A stretch of 64,000 bases of DNA from Saprospiraceae bacterium (GTDB lineage: Bacteria; Bacteroidota; Bacteroidia; Chitinophagales; Saprospiraceae): the NCBI GenBank assembly GCA_028285085.1, contig JANQQI010000092.1, positions 124,001 to 188,000 of the forward strand, given 5' to 3'. Position 1 is the first letter of the stretch; every line of letters starts with the position of its first letter. Below, piece by piece: positions 9,801 to 18,800 of the stretch. The position numbers and the translations under genes were made by a program. The notes under the pieces are model-generated. The model searched no databases, was not told the origin of the DNA, and saw only the letters and a program-made list of their open reading frames with translations.

Positions 9801-11617
9801 GTTTGGTAGAAAACACACAATTCAAGGGGCCGGCCATGGGGAGCTTTTTTGAGCCAGGAACGTACACTATTGGATTTAGAACAAGAAATGTTGGCACCAA
9901 CGAATTCTCACAATGTACCTTTAAGATAACGGTGGCTGGAGGGAATACTGCGCCTACTGCATTATGCAAGGATACGACCGTGACGTTAACGTCTAACAGT
10001 ATCACCCTTAGCCCGGATTATTTTGATGATGGCTCCTACGGTACTTGCACCCCGATTCTCAACAGATATATACATCCAAAGACCTTCAATTGCTCAGATG
10101 TGGGAACACAATCGGTGAGATTATTCATCAGAGATCAGAATCTTGTCATCAGTTATTGTGATGCCACGCTGACACTTTTACCCAAAGACCCGGATTGTCA
10201 GGATATTACAGTTTCGCTCGATGATTCAGGGGTAGCAAATATATTACCCGAGGACATTTTTGTACCAGATGGGGTGTGTAGCAGTCAAGCTACCCTTACT
10301 TTAGACCAAACCACCTTCGATTGTACCCAGCTTGGCGGTCATTTAGTGACCCTGACCAGAACGATTGGTGATTATTCAAACACCTGCACAGCTACAGTGA
10401 CCGTAATAGATGAGTACATAGAAGACACCACCCCTCCGGTGGCGCTTTGCCAACCAGATACGACGGTATACGTCGGGCATGATTTTAATTTTTTGCTCCC
10501 CATCGAAATGGTCGATGCAGGTAGTTATGATCTCACACCTTGTGGGGTAGCCGTAGACGTTGATCTGTTCCAGGGGGATGACACCTATTTCTGTGCGGAC
10601 TTAGGGCCTTACGAATATTTTCTTCAAGTCACTGACGCGGCTGGCAACCAGAGTAGCTGTAGCACGGTTATTACTATGGCCGATACACTGCCACCCAGAA
10701 TCGAATACTGTAATGATATCACCGTTGATCTGGATGCACAAGGAGCATATAGCATTACCCAAACTGATCTGGATCAGATTATTCAACAGTGGGAAGTTTG
10801 TCAAACGATACCTTATGACTATTCCCAATTCCGGGTGCACTACAACTGCACCGATGCCGGACAGATACTCCCCATGATAGTTGGTGTCCGTGATATACAT
10901 AACAATACAGATGAATGCCATTTTACCGTGACGGTTAATGATCCATTTGGCGCCTGTCCCGGGGCGGTTGTATCCGCTAAGGCCTTTCTGGCTGGACCTT
11001 ACGATAGTTCCTCGGGATTAATGAATGATGATCTGCGCAACTTGGATTTGATTCCAAGTATAGAACCCTACGAGATTGATGGCGCAACGGTTAACCCAGC
11101 CGTACTGGCGGTCAGTGGAGATGATGCCATTGTGGACTGGGTATTGGTTGAACTGCGCAGTGCTTTGGATAATACAGACATTATTTACATCCGCTCGGCT
11201 TTATTGCAAAGAGATGGCGATGTGGTGGATACCGACGGTGTAAGTCCGGTTACCTTTGCCGAAGCTATGGTGGGCGATTATTATGTAGCCATACGACACC
11301 GGAATCACCTCGGATTAGTGACAGCCACAACGCGTAGTTTGTCGACTACGGTGACTACCATTGATTTTAGTACGAGTGCGATAAACGTGTACGGCACCAA
11401 TTCCAGAGTGGATTTAGGGAGTAGTGTCCTGGGATTACACAGTGCGGATACCGATGGTTCGGGTAGTGTCAACGCTACAGACCGTAGCAGGACCTGGAAC
11501 GATCGTAATATTTCAGGTTATGTAGATTCTGATTGCAATATGGATGGTGTGACCAACGCCTCCGACCGGAGTTCTACCTGGAATAAGCGAAATAGTGGTG
11601 GGACTTTGCCTGATTAA
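6812..11617 (+). CDS. Giant secreted glycine-rich / HYR-repeat / dockerin-like surface protein
   Basis: A 1601-aa paralogue of the preceding giant. It has a clear signal peptide (hydrophobic core LFFIFLLLCLW, cut near ANGQ). Residues about 60-307 form an ALK/LTK-like glycine-rich domain that starts with GADGGWAK, continues GGGKGALV and GGAGGGTGVV, and ends GGGGGGSY. About ten cysteine-containing HYR/Ig-like repeats follow, with the recurrent pattern D-[IV]-T-V-x-L...DNC...D-x-x-G...C-x-[VI]-T-V-x-D. The last 215 residues are nearly the same as in the other giant and include two dockerin-like loops (DTDGSGSVNATD and DCNMDGVTNASD). It lacks the beta-propeller and a T9SS type A sorting domain. 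Likely an extracellular structural or adhesive protein; how it is retained at the surface is not visible. Confidence 0.75.
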   Translation: MERVSYALTTIPRLFFIFLLLCLWTSANGQTAMIADSEYHLVIANGTYQDFQIPDDFLGTLYLSSKGADGGWAKVQLDGDCEAGGGKGALVTQQITVGNGENEIPPGTILRFIIGEHGQSHGTNGGVAFGSRSGGAGGGTGVVAKINDEWVILGVGGGGGGGYAEVAFGICSDTSSGKGGHDDPNGDGSSGRGSDGASGGSNGEGGDSTYDGGDGDRRGGGGGAFGDGEGANYLGDYSGGRKAWNNGPDSGTPKGGAGGVFSLGKNGGFGFGGGGASDDGAGGGGGYSGGGSGDFGKGGGGGGSYIHPDYTITYGISGPSATFSNEDGYIRYKLGCFVEITAVEVEEPYPCDAVGASVTTAIEQGYPCADNATYRLFNKDVPSNPVLLDENLTGTFTNLPSGDYSITLNPIIGDPHEFEFEVTQDYDYYPPIVICQDITVSLNENNEYLLNALELDNGTLDGCGISDFGFLAGVFPSAYTTFYEMPLTCAQVENGSFIQILVATDNNGNADYCAVQITVLDENPPIIPENPTATAYLNQAGTVDLNLTHLNFEATGDCTPSSDITYLWHPGSDDYDCSHLGQTPTLEFTATDVYDNTATGTMTITVLDTLIPTVTAQDVTIELDDAGNASIDYTAFIASATDNCLSEAEIIGGYYWDESQLPLNITCDHLGTHEITLLSTSVAHESILPTVTANLTVRDATGPEIVCHDMTIYLNQDPWHPSFEDLPITSVSDLCFPDSVLSYDWKYNQVSGFFNCGDVGVDENAWIDVTDPHNNTTRCYYNLTVADTVSPTLVCRNRTFNLNSSNNAYTLEPIDIFNSINSTCADFSPDDGTLSFVDGFDPILDCDDLGNPQTVTLIYTPDDGSPALSCTSVVKVTDGFYPHITCPSGIIELEATYEDCGAIYDYEYTAWDDECPDVEVTIANGLPSGSSFPLGMTNVLINATDAAGNTISCSFGVDVSPPSEAPTLECPEDFTITLDDDACGVIIDTSAIFHQTCLVENTQFKGPAMGSFFEPGTYTIGFRTRNVGTNEFSQCTFKITVAGGNTAPTALCKDTTVTLTSNSITLSPDYFDDGSYGTCTPILNRYIHPKTFNCSDVGTQSVRLFIRDQNLVISYCDATLTLLPKDPDCQDITVSLDDSGVANILPEDIFVPDGVCSSQATLTLDQTTFDCTQLGGHLVTLTRTIGDYSNTCTATVTVIDEYIEDTTPPVALCQPDTTVYVGHDFNFLLPIEMVDAGSYDLTPCGVAVDVDLFQGDDTYFCADLGPYEYFLQVTDAAGNQSSCSTVITMADTLPPRIEYCNDITVDLDAQGAYSITQTDLDQIIQQWEVCQTIPYDYSQFRVHYNCTDAGQILPMIVGVRDIHNNTDECHFTVTVNDPFGACPGAVVSAKAFLAGPYDSSSGLMNDDLRNLDLIPSIEPYEIDGATVNPAVLAVSGDDAIVDWVLVELRSALDNTDIIYIRSALLQRDGDVVDTDGVSPVTFAEAMVGDYYVAIRHRNHLGLVTATTRSLSTTVTTIDFSTSAINVYGTNSRVDLGSSVLGLHSADTDGSGSVNATDRSRTWNDRNISGYVDSDCNMDGVTNASDRSSTWNKRNSGGTLPD

Positions 11618-11699
11618 AAAAGATCTAATCCAATACCAAAGAAGGTTATGTGTGTTTATTCCTTAACGGGAATAACGACCTTACATTCAATATGTGCTC

Positions 11700-11736
11700 G
11701 CCGATGCTATGAGATACTATAGCATCGGCTTTTTTA
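11700..11736. terminator. Bidirectional terminator between convergent genes
   Basis: An 11-bp perfect stem, GCCGATGCTAT (11700-11710) and ATAGCATCGGC (11719-11729), with an 8-nt loop and TTTTTT after it. On the other strand the stem is followed by a mixed T-rich stretch, so it may serve both the giant gene and the convergent kinase gene. Confidence 0.85.
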
Positions 11737-11750
11737 TTCTGAAGATGGTT

Positions 11751-13883
11751 TTACCCCCGTGGGATTAAAATGGTAAACTCGGTATAAACACCTTCTTCGC
11801 TATCGACCGTGATTTGGCCTTGATGCAAATTGGAAACAATATCGTAACTAATGGAAAGACCTAAGCCGGTATTGCCTTCGCCGGTGGATTTGGTGGTGAA
11901 AAATGGATTGAAAATATTAGGTAAAATCCCTTGGGAAATCCCGGTGCCGTTATCCCAAACTTTGATGCTTAAATGATCCTGTTCCAAATTGGTGCTTACT
12001 TTAATCTGTGGGGAAAAATCAGCGTTCGTTTTAAATTTAGCGAGAGTGGCATAACAGGCATTGTTGATTAAGTTTAAAACAACTCGGCCGAGCTCCTGTG
12101 GATAGACTTCCAATTCCGGCAAATCTGGGGCAAATTCCTTAACAATATTTGTGGCGAAGCTCAGATTGTTGGCCTTAAAGGCATTGAAAGCAAAATTCAC
12201 ATTGATCTCAACCAGATTATTGATGTCTTCCGGGCTTTTCGTTATTTGTGATGTTCTGGAGTGATTCATCATATTGGTGACGATTTGATTTAACCGCACG
12301 CCATTTTCTAAGATATCACTCGTATTCAATTTTAAATCATTGAGATTAGTTAGGATCAGCTGTTGTTGCTTAGCTGGAAGTTGAGTAGTCACATCTTTAA
12401 GTGCATGATCTAGCTCTTCGATGAGTTCTGTGGAATCTTCCGAAAAATTAGTGATAAAATTAAGTGGGTTTTTAATCTCGTGAGCAATGCCGGCCGTGAG
12501 TTGCCCCAAAGAGGCTAGCTTTTCCTGTACGACCAATTGATCTTTAGTTTTGATAATCTCTTCATTCATCGCCGTTACCTTCTGATGTTGTTCTTGCACT
12601 TGCTCCAATAAGTTTTCCTTTACCTTCTTGGCTCGATTTTGATAATAGGCAAATGCGACTAAACCCATTAAGATGATGAGTAGGATAAAAACGATAAAGT
12701 TTCTGGAACGCAAGGTAGATTCATACCGGATTTGATTGGTTTGGATGGTATTCGCTAATTGAAGAGAGTCCTGACGGATCTGATTGCGGAAATTTAAGAG
12801 CTGTAATTGCTTTTTGACTTCGTCATTTTTAATACTGTCGCTCAGGATTTTGCTTTGCTCAAAAAAGCTGAGAGCCTTCACCGTGTTGCCTACCTTTTTA
12901 TATAATTCATACAACTGATACGCGCTTTCTTGCTGATTGATTAAATGATTGCCTTCTTCAGCAATCGCTAAGGCTTTACTGTAGCTGTCAATGGCTTGGC
13001 TCGTTTTGGCTTCTGCTCTATTAATTTGCCCCTGCAACATTAACGCGCCCGTTGATTCATCTTTGAGATTTAGTGAATTGGCCGCGATTAAGGCTTGATC
13101 CATGTAGATCTTAGCGGCTTCAATATTTCCAGCCTTGAAATATAAGGTGCCGATACTTAAGGCTGTTTGACAAGCATTAGATTTTGATAGCACGTTATGT
13201 ATGTCTAGGGCCTTTTGATAGTAATATAAGGCAGAATCAATATTGCCTTCTTGCTGGTAAGCGTCTCCGAGATATTTATAATTTGTTCCAATGCCAATAC
13301 TGTCTGAGTACGTTTCAATAGCAATGGTAAAACATCTCTTAGCTTCCGTTAATTTACCTTGACTAAGGTAGATGGTACCATATACTTCATTATGGTAATC
13401 CTTTTCGTAGGGGGTATTAGTCGATTCTGCGAAGTCTTCGAGCTTTTTTAATGATTCTAATGCTTTTGATAATAAACCTGCCTGCTGATAAGCGTGCGCT
13501 AAATTAGAAAGGACATAAATATACATTTCATTATCTGCTACCTCTAACACCTTTTCTGCACCTAACTTAAAGTTGTCGATAGCTTCAGATAAATTACCTC
13601 GTATACCGTGTGAAACACCAATTTGATTATAAATATACCCCAGCCCTTGAATATCATTATTCTCAATAGCAAAGGTTTCTACATTTTTTAATAAGCTATA
13701 AGCACTGTCCGTATGCGAAAACATCAATTCGTCCCAGATATAGTCAGTATATCCTAAAATTCGCTCAAAAGGGGGCAAAGAGTCATTGTGCCACTGCGAA
13801 ATGCCTATGTGCACTTTACCTGTCTGGCCATTGATCAGCTGCACTGAAAAGATGAGGATCAGTATAGTTAATCTAACTTTCAT
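11751..13883 (-). CDS. TPR-domain sensor histidine kinase
   Basis: A 710-aa membrane kinase. A signal peptide (about 1-19) is followed by a periplasmic block of tetratricopeptide repeats (about 50-370), one transmembrane helix (about 395-415, VFILLIILMGLVAFAYY), a coiled coil, and the catalytic core. The phospho-accepting His lies in [15 protein letters not shown]; the N box is NLINNACYA; the G boxes are DNGTGI and NTGLGLSIS, with FNPFFTTKSTGEG between them. It has no receiver or DNA-binding domain, so it must signal to a separate partner. The core is closely related to the kinases at 15822 and 19934, which points to local duplication. A TAATTTTG box sits right before the start, so the mRNA may be nearly leaderless. 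Confidence 0.85.
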   Translation of the reverse strand: MKVRLTILILIFSVQLINGQTGKVHIGISQWHNDSLPPFERILGYTDYIWDELMFSHTDSAYSLLKNVETFAIENNDIQGLGYIYNQIGVSHGIRGNLSEAIDNFKLGAEKVLEVADNEMYIYVLSNLAHAYQQAGLLSKALESLKKLEDFAESTNTPYEKDYHNEVYGTIYLSQGKLTEAKRCFTIAIETYSDSIGIGTNYKYLGDAYQQEGNIDSALYYYQKALDIHNVLSKSNACQTALSIGTLYFKAGNIEAAKIYMDQALIAANSLNLKDESTGALMLQGQINRAEAKTSQAIDSYSKALAIAEEGNHLINQQESAYQLYELYKKVGNTVKALSFFEQSKILSDSIKNDEVKKQLQLLNFRNQIRQDSLQLANTIQTNQIRYESTLRSRNFIVFILLIILMGLVAFAYYQNRAKKVKENLLEQVQEQHQKVTAMNEEIIKTKDQLVVQEKLASLGQLTAGIAHEIKNPLNFITNFSEDSTELIEELDHALKDVTTQLPAKQQQLILTNLNDLKLNTSDILENGVRLNQIVTNMMNHSRTSQITKSPEDINNLVEINVNFAFNAFKANNLSFATNIVKEFAPDLPELEVYPQELGRVVLNLINNACYATLAKFKTNADFSPQIKVSTNLEQDHLSIKVWDNGTGISQGILPNIFNPFFTTKSTGEGNTGLGLSISYDIVSNLHQGQITVDSEEGVYTEFTILIPRG

Positions 13884-13891
13884 AAGTTGCT

Positions 13892-13899
13892 CAAAATTA
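13892..13899 (-). promoter_or_regulatory. -7 promoter element of the TPR kinase gene
   Basis: On the minus strand this reads TAATTTTG, a perfect TAnnTTTG match. The implied start is within a few bases of the ATG at 13883. Confidence 0.4.
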
Positions 13900-14050
13900 A
13901 AATGTGGAAAGTGTTTTGCCTAGCTTGTTGGGTAATTGCACTACTAAATTAATCTACGATAAGGCTTTTTCAAATTCTTTCTTTAGAGGATTGGCTACAA
14001 TCTGACGATAGTAATGCTTTCACGAGTCATTATAGTCCATTTTTCCTACC

Positions 14051-14088
14051 TGAGGTAGACTAATTATTCGAAAGGTGGAGTATTTATT
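14051..14088 (-). promoter_or_regulatory. Degenerate direct-repeat site facing the TPR kinase gene
   Basis: On the minus strand: AAATACTCCACC and AATTAGTCTACC, 20 bp apart. No TAnnTTTG box follows at 29 bp, so this is a weaker copy. It lies back to back with copy E in the 310-bp intergenic region 13884-14193, which otherwise shows no gene. Confidence 0.4.
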
Positions 14089-14106
14089 CTCCTCAATTTT
14101 CTCTGA

Positions 14107-14169
14107 ACATATACTCCACCTTTCAGATCAGATAATGAGCAAGCTCAAGCGCAATTTGATACATCTTTG
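14107..14169 (+). promoter_or_regulatory. Shared direct-repeat promoter, copy E (T9SS protein)
   Basis: Half-site ATATACTCCACC (14109-14120), second half-site AGATAATGAGC 21 bp on, and CATCTTTG (14162-14169, one mismatch to TAnnTTTG) 29 bp later. A dyad TTGATAC/GTATCAA (14156-14175) overlaps the -7 box and could be a further operator. Confidence 0.65.
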
Positions 14170-14193
14170 TATCAACAAAGAAAACAAAATATC

Positions 14194-15294
14194 ATGAAGA
14201 AGATACTATTATTCTCCGCGCTCGTATGCTGTGTATCATCTATTTCTCTTAAGGCACAAATGGCCTTACTCAGCTTTAGCAATCTCAATATAGATGGATC
14301 GACGGTTACCTTTGATATTAATATCGAAGCATCTGGTGATAATATCTATCTGGGAAATTCGGATTTTGTCTTAAGTTTTGATAATAGTGCTTTTGATAGT
14401 CCCGTCTTTAGTATGTCGGCTGCCGGTGATTTCCGTACGGAAAGCGACACCGATAGCGATGCCGCTATTACTCAGGATAATTACTTGTTCAACACCGCAA
14501 CAAGTATCATTAGTGGAAATCTGGTCATTAATCTATCTGGCCCGAATCCGGCTAGTATGCCCGCTTTTGAACGCAGAGTTGCTAAGTTTCCCGACGGCAC
14601 ACCTAAGAAATTAGGTACTTTTCAGATCACTGGCTTCCAGAGTGGGGACGTGAGTTTGGGATGGATAGAAGCGAGCACCCTGGTATCAACTATTACTTTA
14701 CCTAGCTTCACTGAAGTACCTGTTACCATTAGTACTTCCAGCGTATTACCTGTAGAGCTCGTTTTCTTTCGAGCGGTCGTTACAAAAGACAATATCGTAG
14801 ACTTGATCTGGGAGACCGCAACCGAATTAAACAATGATGGGTTTGAGGTACAATATAGCCGGGATGGCGTCAATTGGTCCGAACTCACTTTTGTAGTGGG
14901 CTACGGCACGATCAATGATCCACAACAATATGCCTATCAACATCGGGGAGCTGTCGCCGGGAATAACTACTATCGGCTAAAACAAATGGACTTCGATGGG
15001 AAATTTACTTACTCCGACATTGAGGTGGTTCATCTGAATGTAACGAGTGCCAAATTCAGTGTGTATCCCAACCCTGCCGCAGATACGATCAACATAGAGA
15101 TTGATCCGGCAGGTACGAATACGATCATCAGATTACACAACCAGCAAGGAAAAATCGTTCATGACCAAGTGATTGAAACCGGGGTTTCTACCGCAACTTT
15201 GCAACTGCATCATCTACCCGCAGGAACTTATATCATGAACATTATGGCCAACAACAATAACCTCCAAACAGAAAAAATAATCATACAACGCTAA
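14194..15294 (+). CDS. T9SS-sorted secreted protein with possibly cohesin-like domain
   Basis: A 366-aa protein from the ATG at 14194 (MKKILLFSAL); a TTG nine codons upstream is less likely because the signal peptide starts at MKK. Residues about 23-165 are a beta-rich domain with VTFDINIEASGDNIYLGNSD and FVLSFDNSAF, the kind of pattern seen in cohesin-type jelly rolls, but this is only a resemblance. Next is a fibronectin-like module common before T9SS tails (LPVELVFFRA ... NNYYRLKQMDFDGKFTYS). The C-terminus is a type A sorting domain (FSVYPNPAADTINIEI ... AGTYIMNI), so the protein should cross the outer membrane by T9SS and be anchored there. It is driven by the same promoter type as the dockerin-like giants. 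Confidence 0.8.
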   Translation: MKKILLFSALVCCVSSISLKAQMALLSFSNLNIDGSTVTFDINIEASGDNIYLGNSDFVLSFDNSAFDSPVFSMSAAGDFRTESDTDSDAAITQDNYLFNTATSIISGNLVINLSGPNPASMPAFERRVAKFPDGTPKKLGTFQITGFQSGDVSLGWIEASTLVSTITLPSFTEVPVTISTSSVLPVELVFFRAVVTKDNIVDLIWETATELNNDGFEVQYSRDGVNWSELTFVVGYGTINDPQQYAYQHRGAVAGNNYYRLKQMDFDGKFTYSDIEVVHLNVTSAKFSVYPNPAADTINIEIDPAGTNTIIRLHNQQGKIVHDQVIETGVSTATLQLHHLPAGTYIMNIMANNNNLQTEKIIIQR

Positions 15295-15338
15295 AGAGAA
15301 AATAGTACATCAGAGTAAAACTTCAATAATCTATACAA

Positions 15339-15374
15339 GTCGAGATGGTATCCACAATCTCGGCCTGTTTTTTT
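15339..15374 (+). terminator. Terminator of the T9SS protein gene
   Basis: Stem CGAGAT/ATCTCG (15341-15346 and 15357-15362), extendable by one or two pairs, followed by seven T at 15368-15374. Confidence 0.75.
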
Positions 15375-15403
15375 GCTTTCGCAGGGACTGTTAAATACCA
15401 ATG

Positions 15404-15467
15404 AATAAATAGTCCACCTCTTTGGTCAAATAGTGCGACTATCAAAAACTTTATGCGCTTACCTTTG
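15404..15467 (+). promoter_or_regulatory. Shared direct-repeat promoter, copy F (orphan RNA)
   Basis: Half-site AAATAGTCCACC (T at 15410), second half-site AAATAGTGCGAC 21 bp later, and the perfect -7 box TACCTTTG at 15460-15467, 29 bp after the second half-site. It is about 350 bp from the next coding start, and a terminator intervenes. Confidence 0.75.
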
Positions 15468-15472
15468 AAGGT

Positions 15473-15776
15473 ATAACTAAGTAGCGGTCAGAGAATGAGT
15501 TCGATCTACAAAAGCCCCGTACTTGGCTAGATGTCAAAACCCTTTAAAGTTTAGGAAGTTCATCGGTACTTAGCAGGACCTAAGTTCTAAAAACGACTTC
15601 AAAATGTAAATCTTATTTTTTGGCTGTTACTTAGTATTCTTGGAGGTCAATGACCGCTAAACCGTTGAGAAAATAAGACCTTCGGTAATAAGAAATAAAT
15701 GAGCCTGAAACAATAGAAAATAGTGAATATGTTTGATAGAAGTCTTCGTGCGTTCGCAGAAGGCTTCTCTTTTTTG
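15473..15776 (+). ncRNA. Candidate ~300-nt structured RNA of the surface regulon
   Basis: The unit is bounded by a shared-type promoter (-7 box 15460-15467) and an intrinsic terminator. The only open frames I found are 7-11 codons long. TAGCGGTCA (15482-15490) is fully complementary to TGACCGCTA (15651-15659), so a 9-bp long-range stem could close a 160-nt domain. Inside it ACTTAG/CTAAGT forms a smaller hairpin. It could be a small RNA acting on other genes, or a long attenuated leader of the kinase gene whose start is 46 nt past the terminator. It resembles no RNA family I know. Confidence 0.5.
15738..15776 (+). terminator. Intrinsic terminator just upstream of the propeller kinase
   Basis: A 10-bp stem, AGAAGTCTTC (15738-15747) with GAAGGCTTCT (15759-15768), one G-T pair, then TCTTTTTT. 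It ends a transcript that contains no recognisable gene. Confidence 0.8.
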
Positions 15777-15821
15777 CAAGACTTTATGTTTGTATGCTTT
15801 GAAAGATAGGCTTTAAGTTTA

Positions 15822-18800
15822 GTGGTTAACTTTCTTATCTTAGAGCGTAAAAATCCCCCTACATTGAGGAAGATTTTCCTGCAATTGATATGTTCTGTTT
15901 TTTTCTTAATTGACCTACCTCTGGCAGGAGGGCAATCTTTTTCTAATTTACCTCAAATCACACCTTCTTACTTCGAGACTTTTGAGCATTTAAAGTCCTA
16001 TCCTTCCATGTGTTTCGAAGCGTGTTTTACAGATGCTAAGGGGCGGATGTGGCTGGCAGCCTGTGCGGGCTCTCGTCAAGCCGGGGTGGCCCTTTTTCAA
16101 TTCGACGGTTATGATTTTCGTGTGGTAAGAGGTGATTTGAATACCTTGGGTTTCGAAAATAAATTCATCGCTCTATATAAAGGGGATAAACTGATTGGAC
16201 ATGATTTGCAGCGAAAGCCTCGGCAATTTGTGACCTATGATCTGAACACTCAGGTCCTGGAATATATTGAACCGAATGTGATTGGTGAAATGCGTGCCCT
16301 TAAGCTAATTGGACAAGATCAATTGTACATTCTAAGTCAAAAAGATGCTAAATCCTATATCTACATCTGGCAGGAAGAAGCACTAAGTCTACTCCATGAG
16401 TTCAGTTTTGGTAGTGTTAATGAGAAATATAAATTCTGGGATGATCAATTTTATTTAATAGGTGCACCTGAACTTGGGGCTTGGTCCTTTAGTGAGGATG
16501 GGCGTTGCTTTTTGAGATTTGATTTTATAACTCAGGAGGTACAAGAGTATTGTCCGGAACAATTTGAGTATGTATTGAGTAATAGTTTTTATTTAACGAA
16601 TCATTCCTTTTACTACGCACATGATCAGATCCTTTGGCAGTTTGATAAAGAAAGACAAAAATTCGTCAAATGCTTTGCTTGGGATAATACTGACGAAAAC
16701 TTCAAATACGTATTTGAAGATGATCAAGGCAACTTATTGATTATTTTACGAGGCCCGAAAAAAAAGATCATTGGTATTTTAAAAGATGCCTCTGGTCATT
16801 TTTATAATTATTCCGCCTTCTTTGAAAATATTGATCCAAGAGTCTTTAAAATCTTGCAGGAAGGAGATTTTAAAGAAACAATGACTATCCTCCACGGCGG
16901 TGGTATTACTTTGGCGGAAGTTGATGCATCTGAATCCATCAAAAATATCCTCCCCAATACGTCTGTCCGAAGAATGGTGGAACTACCCGAAGAAAAGATT
17001 CTTATTACTTCACAATATAGAGAGACTTATCTCTACGACTTAAGAACAGAAAAAATTCAGCCATTTGAGCACGAAGAAGATCGCTTGAACTGGACATTAA
17101 TATCAACTGAGGAAGGCTATATTTGGGGGAGTTCATTGAATAAATTATTCAAATATGATCCGGTGACCAATACCGGTGAATTTATCGATACGGAGCTAGG
17201 AGACATCAACTTATACGTCTTCATAGATGAATATACACTGGCGGTTATTAATAGAAGGAAGTTCGTCCATTTTTATGATTTACGGACTAATGCGATCGTT
17301 CCGATCAGTCGGGATACCCATCATATTTCCATTCGTGGCTTTCCACACGATATTCATTTTAGCAAAAGTGGTTGGCTTTGGTTAGCCACCAGTGATGGAC
17401 TGTATAAAATTGATCCCAGTACTGGTAGTTATCAGATATTAGGCTCTGAGTCCCCTTTCCCGCATCAAAGATTCCTGTGCATTCACGAGGATAAGCGGGG
17501 TCGTCTATGGTTGGGGACACCCCTCGATGGGGTTAATATCTACGACCCTGAAACCGGAGATTTGGAAATCATCAATAGCGATAAAGGCTTAGCAAATAAT
17601 ACGGTAGTCAGTATTTTGCCGGATGACAATGGTGACTATTGGGTGGGGACGTATAATGGTATATCTATATTATCCTCCGAAGGTCAATTCATTGCCAATG
17701 TTTTTAAAAAAGATGGTTTGTCCAACCGAGAAAGTAATCGATATGCTTATTTAAAAACCAAGAGTGGAAAATTACTGATCGGTACGATTGCTGGCTTGAA
17801 TATCATTGATCCGGAGCCACTCAAAGCAAGAATTACAAATTCAGAAGACATTCAAGTCTATCTCACCGCTTTAAAGTATTCCAATACCGAGGAATCAAAG
17901 AATAGTGCTTTAAAAAATTATAATCTACAGCCGGAGGAGCGAATAATATTGCCGGCAGCAAATCGATTTGTTAATCTCAACGTGGCGTGCTCAAATTATT
18001 TTCGACCGGAAGAGAATCAATACGCCTACAAATTTGAAGGAATAGATGACGATTGGACTTTCCTTGGCCGCCAGAATATATTGAGTTTTAATAATCTCCC
18101 GGCTGGAAAGTATCGACTGCTGGTTATCGCCGGGGATGAAATTGGGAATTGGTCGGATGAACCTCTGGCCATTCGTATTCACGCCGAAACCATTTTCTAC
18201 CAGCAAATATGGTTTTACTTACTTTGTGTGGGCCTCATCGTAGGGGGCGCATTTTTATGGATTTATCGTTTGCGCCAGGAAGTAAAAAAGGCTACCCGAG
18301 AAATTGAAACAGACAAAGCAATCATCGAACAGCAGGCGATTCGGGAAAAAGCCAGAGCTGAGCAGATGCAAGAACAAGCTCAACAAATTGAAATTCAGGC
18401 GCAACGATTAGCGCATTCATTAGAGGAACTACAAAAGAAAAATGAAGAGATTGTCAAGACTCAAAATCAGTTGGTCAATCAGGAAAAGTTAGCGTCGCTC
18501 GGGCAGCTGACCGCTGGGATTGCTCATGAAATCAAAAACCCCCTTAATTTCATTAATAATTTTGCGGAGGGTTCAGTAGAGCTACTTGAAGAACTCCTTG
18601 AGACCACGGATCGATATCAGACCAACATCCCGATCAAAGAAATGGAGGAAATCAAAGGTTTGATCGATGATGTTTTGCAAAATGCTATTGATATCAAGGA
18701 AAATGGCAATCGATTGGATCAAATCGTTCATAGCATGATGGACCACGCCCGGGGCAGTAATAATGAACTAGTCGAAGTGAATCTTAATCAGCTAATTGAC

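Larger units (their letters stand above)
15295..15821 (+). other. 527-bp gap with a complete non-coding transcription unit
   Basis: This gap holds, in order, the terminator of the T9SS gene (15339-15374), shared promoter copy F (15404-15467), about 300 nt with only open frames of 11 codons or fewer among those I checked, and a second strong terminator (15738-15776). The next coding start is at 15822. Confidence 0.7.
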
